DNA from: Clostridia bacterium | GTDB taxonomy: Bacteria; Bacillota; Clostridia; Christensenellales; CAG-138 | Direction of reading: 5' to 3' | Length of the DNA: 9,292 bases | Assembly: GCA_016296415.1 (NCBI GenBank) | Contig: JAEDJH010000057.1 | Coordinates: forward strand, 1 to 9,292 | Shown here: positions 6,524 through 9,292 of the stretch, piece by piece | How positions within the stretch are numbered: position 1 is the stretch's first letter | Layout: each line of letters opens with the position of its first letter | Made by a program: the position numbers and the translations under genes | Notes under the pieces: generated by a model | The model's database searches: none | What the model saw: the letters and a program-made list of their open reading frames with translations, nothing else | Told to the model about the DNA's origin: nothing

Positions 6524-7084
6524 TTATTGTCCGATATCCGCCATATATATGCGTTTAAGCTTCTTGAGAGCACGCCGATAGCGCTTTTGGGCACAGGCGG
6601 GGCTTACGCCCGTCACCTTTGCTGTTTCGGAGTTTGTAAGGTCGGCGTACAGCCTTAATGCCACGGTTTGCCGCTCCTCGTCGGACAGCCGCCCGAGCAT
6701 CGCCGCTACCGCTGCCTGCGAAATTGCTTCCGCTTCGGGATTTGTCTCGTGTGCGTGTGAGGATAAGCCGCATAAATCCGTATTCTCGACGGGATCGAAT
6801 TTTTTTCTCCGATCGACTATATCGAGTGCGGCGTGACGTGCGATCGTGAACAAGTATGCCCATGCGCCGTTTTGACTTTTGTAATCCGGAGAGTAGCGGC
6901 ATATACGCAGCATCGCATTGTGCAGAGCGTCCTCCGCATCCTCCCTGTTGCCGGTTATAAGGTAGCATACGGAATACAGACGCCTCGCCGAAAGCTCATA
7001 TACGGCTTCGAGACTGTCGGCGTCGCCGCTTCCGAGGGATATAAGAGCTCTGTCCAATGCCCTCTTGGTTTTAATATCGTTCAT
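6524..7084 (-). CDS. ECF-family RNA polymerase sigma factor
   Basis: This 186-residue protein has the two-domain layout of extracytoplasmic-function sigma factors, which direct RNA polymerase to stress or envelope promoters. Region 2 covers about residues 22-95. It includes YSVCYLITGNREDAEDALHN (38-57), matching the usual DAEDxxQ core-binding segment, and WAYLFTIARHAALDIVDRRKK, the -10-recognition helix with its basic end. Region 4 covers about 125-178, with LSDEERQTVALRLYADLTNS, then a helix-turn-helix (ETAKVTGVSPACAQKRYRRA) that would read the -35, and a basic C-terminus. There is no region 1.1 or 3. I start at the ATG at 7084 because AAAAGGAG lies six bases before it and homology-like sequence begins there. 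A 27-residue upstream extension is open but has no ribosome binding site and is unlike the family. It forms an operon with the downstream membrane protein and is probably held inactive by it. Confidence 0.93.
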   Translation of the reverse strand: MNDIKTKRALDRALISLGSGDADSLEAVYELSARRLYSVCYLITGNREDAEDALHNAMLRICRYSPDYKSQNGAWAYLFTIARHAALDIVDRRKKFDPVENTDLCGLSSHAHETNPEAEAISQAAVAAMLGRLSDEERQTVALRLYADLTNSETAKVTGVSPACAQKRYRRALKKLKRIYMADIGQ

Positions 7085-7128
7085 ACTGTGCTCCTTTTGA
7101 GGATGCTTACCGCTTTTCCAACCTCTGC

Positions 7129-7134
7129 AATATA
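7129..7134 (-). promoter_or_regulatory. Weak candidate -10 for the sigma/anti-sigma operon
   Basis: The roughly 85 bases between the upstream terminator and the sigma ribosome binding site hold TATATT (read on the - strand) but no recognisable sigma-A -35 at 16-18 bases from it. ECF genes are often autoregulated from non-sigma-A promoters, so the true promoter may have a different form within 7100-7170. This call is tentative. Confidence 0.2.
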
Positions 7135-7170
7135 AACCGTTCGACAGGCGGCTTTTCGGACACATATAAC

Positions 7171-7211
7171 AAAAAACTGCGCCGTTTTACCCGAAGGCTT
7201 TGCGACGCAGT
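7171..7211 (-). terminator. Rho-independent terminator of the M32 carboxypeptidase gene
   Basis: Read on the - strand, ACTGCGTCG pairs with CGGCGCAGT (+ strand arms 7203-7211 and 7176-7184) over nine pairs with one T-G wobble and an 18-base loop. It is followed by a run of six T (7176-7171). It begins 15 bases after the peptidase stop codon and separates that gene from the sigma operon. Confidence 0.85.
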
Positions 7212-7226
7212 GCGGGGACGCTTTGA

Positions 7227-8732
7227 TTACTTGTCCAGACCGTAGAGCTTTGTGAATTTATCCGTCAGATAATCCACGTAGTAGTTTGCGTCAAACGGCT
7301 CGCCGCAGCAGATAAGCATCAGCTCGTCGGGCTTTTTGAGTCCGCCGTATTTGTAGATGTGCTCCGTAAGCCATTCGACGATGGGCTTCAAATTGCCCTC
7401 GGCTATCAGCTTTTCGGCGTCAAGCTCCTTCTTCATGTGGTGATAGATCTGCGCTGCGTATGCGCTTCCGATCGCATAGGAGGGGAAGTAGCCGAGCATA
7501 CCGCCGCTCCAATGGCTGTCCTGAAGCACGCCCTGGGTGTCGTTCGGCACATCTACGCCGAGGTATTCCTTGTACAGCCTGTTCCAAAGCTCCGGAAGCT
7601 CCTTCGTGGTGACGCTGCCGTTGAAAAGCATCTTCTCGATCTCGTAGCGTATCATAACGTGAATGGGGTAGGTCAGCTCGTCCGCCTCCGTCCTTATCAG
7701 CGAAGGCTCGCTCTTGTTGACCGCCCTGTACATCATCTCGGCGGTGACGTCCTTGAGCTGCTCGGGGAAAATCTCCTTCATGCGGGGCATTATCGCCTCG
7801 ATGAAGCCCTGCGAGCGTCCGACTATGTTTTCAAAGAAGCGGGACTGCGCCTCGTGCATACCCATGGTGGTGCCGCCGCTGAGGGGCGAGTCGAGAAGCT
7901 CGTCGCCGGGGTTAAGCTCATACAGCGCATGACCGCCCTCATGGATGACGCTGTACATGGAGCTTGCGAGTGCATTTTCGTGATAGTGCGTGGTGATTCT
8001 TACGTCCTTTTTGGTGAAGCTCGTCGTGAACGGATGCTCCGTTTCGCCTATGCAGCAGAAATTCCTGTCGATGCCGAGCACCTCCATGAGATAGTCGGAG
8101 AATATGCGCTGGTCGGCAACAGGATAGCGGCGGCTGAGGAAGCTGTCGTCAAGCTGCTTTTTCTCACACACGGCATGGATGACCGGCACGAGCTTTTCCT
8201 TGAGCAGTCCGAAAAACCTGTCCAGAACCTCGATGGAAAGCCCCTTTTCGTATCTGTCGAGAAGCACGTCGTATGCGGGCTTGTCGGGATTTTCGTATTG
8301 GGCGAACTTTTTCTGCATGGCAACTACCTTGCTGAGAAGCGGCTCGAAGGAGGCGTAGTCGTTTTCGTTCTTCGCCCTGTGCCATGCGTACTGCGCCTCG
8401 TTGGAGATGCGGCTGTATTCGATATACTCCTCCATCGGTATGAGCTTTGTGCGCTCGTAGTGCTTGTATTCCTCCTCCACCTCACGGCGAAGAACGTAGT
8501 CAAGCTCCTCCCTGTGCTCGTACAGACAGCAGATAGCCTCGACCATTTCCTCGCTCTTTGAGAGCTTGAAGGTCTCCTCGGCAAACACCTCGCCGGTTTT
8601 TGACATGGGGTATTCCGAGCCTGCGGGGGCGGCTGTCACGGAGTCATAATACATCACGCCGCCGGCATGGCGGAAAGCCATGAGCTTTTTTTGGTTGGTA
8701 AGGAAGGTTTGTTTTGCGGTGGTTACGTCCAT
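7227..8732 (-). CDS. M32-family zinc metallocarboxypeptidase (thermostable carboxypeptidase 1 type)
   Basis: M32 carboxypeptidases remove amino acids one at a time from peptide C-termini using a catalytic metal ion and act in the cytosol. All family motifs appear in order: HPF (233-235), DVRIT (243-247), the catalytic HEGGH (264-268), HEAQ (293-296), IRTEAD (346-351) and GVLQDSHW (401-408). His264, His268 and Glu294 should bind the metal and Glu265 should be the general base. The 501-residue length matches Bacillus and Thermus relatives of about 500. There is no signal peptide or membrane segment. The start at 8732 (MDVTTAKQTFL) is chosen because an AAAGGAA ribosome binding site lies about ten bases before it and the mapped promoter (8766-8794) lies upstream. 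The longer open frame up to 8900 would run through that promoter. The gene is a single-gene unit with its own promoter and terminator. HEAQ replaces the usual HES/GQ, a small change outside the metal ligands. A role in recycling peptides is inferred from the family. Confidence 0.97.
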   Translation of the reverse strand: MDVTTAKQTFLTNQKKLMAFRHAGGVMYYDSVTAAPAGSEYPMSKTGEVFAEETFKLSKSEEMVEAICCLYEHREELDYVLRREVEEEYKHYERTKLIPMEEYIEYSRISNEAQYAWHRAKNENDYASFEPLLSKVVAMQKKFAQYENPDKPAYDVLLDRYEKGLSIEVLDRFFGLLKEKLVPVIHAVCEKKQLDDSFLSRRYPVADQRIFSDYLMEVLGIDRNFCCIGETEHPFTTSFTKKDVRITTHYHENALASSMYSVIHEGGHALYELNPGDELLDSPLSGGTTMGMHEAQSRFFENIVGRSQGFIEAIMPRMKEIFPEQLKDVTAEMMYRAVNKSEPSLIRTEADELTYPIHVMIRYEIEKMLFNGSVTTKELPELWNRLYKEYLGVDVPNDTQGVLQDSHWSGGMLGYFPSYAIGSAYAAQIYHHMKKELDAEKLIAEGNLKPIVEWLTEHIYKYGGLKKPDELMLICCGEPFDANYYVDYLTDKFTKLYGLDK

Positions 8733-8765
8733 TTTGTAAAATTCCTTTCCGATTTTTGTATATTC

Positions 8766-8794
8766 ATTGTAGCACCGGAGGACGAATTTGACAA
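8766..8794 (-). promoter_or_regulatory. Sigma-A promoter of the M32 carboxypeptidase gene
   Basis: On the - strand, TTGTCA (8794-8789) and TACAAT (8771-8766) are separated by exactly 17 bases, each one base from consensus. An A/T-rich AAAAACTTTTTT block just upstream could act as an UP element. Transcription would start near 8759, giving a leader of about 27 bases that contains the ribosome binding site. Confidence 0.85.
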
Positions 8795-8828
8795 TTCCGC
8801 CAAAAAAGTTTTTGCTGTGCCGCCCTAT

Positions 8829-8866
8829 AAAAAAAGCCTCCCGTCCGCAGCGCTTGCGAAGGGGAG
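8829..8866 (-). terminator. Rho-independent terminator of the 123-residue orphan gene
   Basis: On the - strand, CTCCCCTTCGCA pairs with TGCGGACGGGAG (+ strand arms 8855-8866 and 8838-8849) around a 5-base loop, with two mismatches. It is followed by GC and seven T (8835-8829). It lies 14 bases after the upstream gene's stop codon and before the peptidase promoter. Confidence 0.8.
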
Positions 8867-8880
8867 AAAAACGAAAAATC

Positions 8881-9252
8881 TTATTCAAAGTAGGCGTCAA
8901 ACTCCTTGGGCCAGGGGATTATGCAGTTTTGTCCCCAGCCGTCCGAACCGTAGGCGTCGGTGTTTTTGTTGAAGGCGCAGATTTTTTTGCCGTAATCTAT
9001 GACCACTCGAAGGTCGGCGGCGGAGATCAGCACCAAATCGGGATCGCTGTCGGTGGTTTTGACCTCGATGGGCTGTCCTTTGAGATATTTCGGGACGCAC
9101 ATGGGTACGGCGGCGTGGACGGATTTGTGCTTTTTGCTCGTTGCATATACGCATACGCCGCCCCATTCCTTTTCTATGACCAGCCATTTATCTTCCATGT
9201 TGAAAAAATACGCCTTCGGGAAGAACCGCAGCTTAAACGTTTCCTTTTTCAT
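8881..9252 (-). CDS. Hypothetical protein, 123 residues, no recognised family
   Basis: I do not recognise this protein. It is a soluble-looking, probably beta-rich product with no signal peptide or membrane segment. The N-terminus is basic and aromatic (MKKETFKLRFFPKAYFF). Alternating hydrophobic stretches follow (WLVIEKEWGGVCVYAT, LVLISAADLRVVIDYG), and the C-terminus is acidic and aromatic (IIPWPKEFDAYFE). It has four cysteines (34, 52, 92, 110), but they are not paired as CxxC, so a zinc site is not evident. The ATG at 9252 is supported by AAGGAG ten bases upstream; an internal Met19 has no such site. The gene is followed by its own terminator, which supports it being expressed. Its promoter would lie at or beyond the window edge. 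Codon use looks like its neighbours, with no obvious sign of transfer. Confidence 0.75.
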   Translation of the reverse strand: MKKETFKLRFFPKAYFFNMEDKWLVIEKEWGGVCVYATSKKHKSVHAAVPMCVPKYLKGQPIEVKTTDSDPDLVLISAADLRVVIDYGKKICAFNKNTDAYGSDGWGQNCIIPWPKEFDAYFE

Positions 9253-9280
9253 CGCCGTAAATCTCCTTCCTTTTGCCGTC

Positions 9281-9292
9281 GCATATTTATGC
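9281..9292. repeat. Short palindrome upstream of the orphan gene
   Basis: GCATA-TT-TATGC is a perfect 5-bp inverted repeat at the very edge of the window, about 28 bases before the orphan gene's ATG. It could be part of an operator, or its A/T-rich core could form part of a -10 element. The truncated context prevents a decision. Confidence 0.25.

Noticed and set aside
7085..7165. 27-residue N-terminal extension of the ECF sigma factor
   Set aside because: There is no ribosome binding site for the upstream ATG, whereas AAAAGGAG sits six bases before the ATG at 7084.
7359..8561. 400-codon open frame on the + strand opposite the M32 peptidase
   Set aside because: It is antisense to an intact enzyme with every catalytic motif. 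Its product is Val/Leu/His-rich, as expected of a shadow frame, and it has no supporting ribosome binding site.
8733..8900. N-terminal extension of the M32 peptidase up to 8900
   Set aside because: It would be translated through the gene's own near-consensus promoter and an upstream terminator; the start at 8732 has a ribosome binding site and gives normal family length.

Overview
The window reads as a stretch of core chromosome from an anaerobic Firmicute of the class Clostridia, probably a fairly GC-rich gut lineage of the Oscillospirales/Ruminococcaceae type. This is inferred from four things. There is a single-chain pyruvate:ferredoxin oxidoreductase and a 914-residue SecA with a C-terminal zinc-binding tail. 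The ribosome binding sites are strong AAGGAG-type sites and the terminators are short hairpins with U-tracts. Codon use is rich in ATA and AGG despite many GC-rich codons. No phage, insertion sequence, CRISPR array, tRNA or rRNA is visible.

Layout on the + strand: the 3' end of the PFOR gene (2-628) with its terminator; a roughly 340-base intergenic region with a GC-rich, hairpin-dense element (about 705-845), a candidate secA promoter and a structured secA leader; secA (972-3716); then prfB (3800-4901). prfB encodes peptide release factor 2 and is split by the classic autoregulatory in-frame TGA, which needs a +1 ribosomal frameshift at CTT-TGA. A strong bidirectional hairpin (4919-4950) separates prfB from the convergent genes.

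Layout on the - strand, in transcription order: an orphan 123-residue protein (9252-8881); an M32 zinc carboxypeptidase (8732-7227) with a near-consensus sigma-A promoter; and a two-gene signalling operon made of an ECF sigma factor (7084-6524) and, 25 bases later, a 485-residue single-pass membrane protein (6498-5041). The position and topology of that last protein fit an anti-sigma factor or sensor with a beta-propeller-like outer domain. Terminators isolate each - strand unit.

The housekeeping genes cover pyruvate fermentation, protein export, translation termination and peptide turnover. No wholly new system is apparent. The points most worth checking are the ECF sigma/propeller module, the structured GC-rich element upstream of secA, the alternative pairings in the secA leader (with a 9-codon upstream ORF ending Pro-TGA), and the prfB recoding site with a possible promoter nested in the secA terminator.
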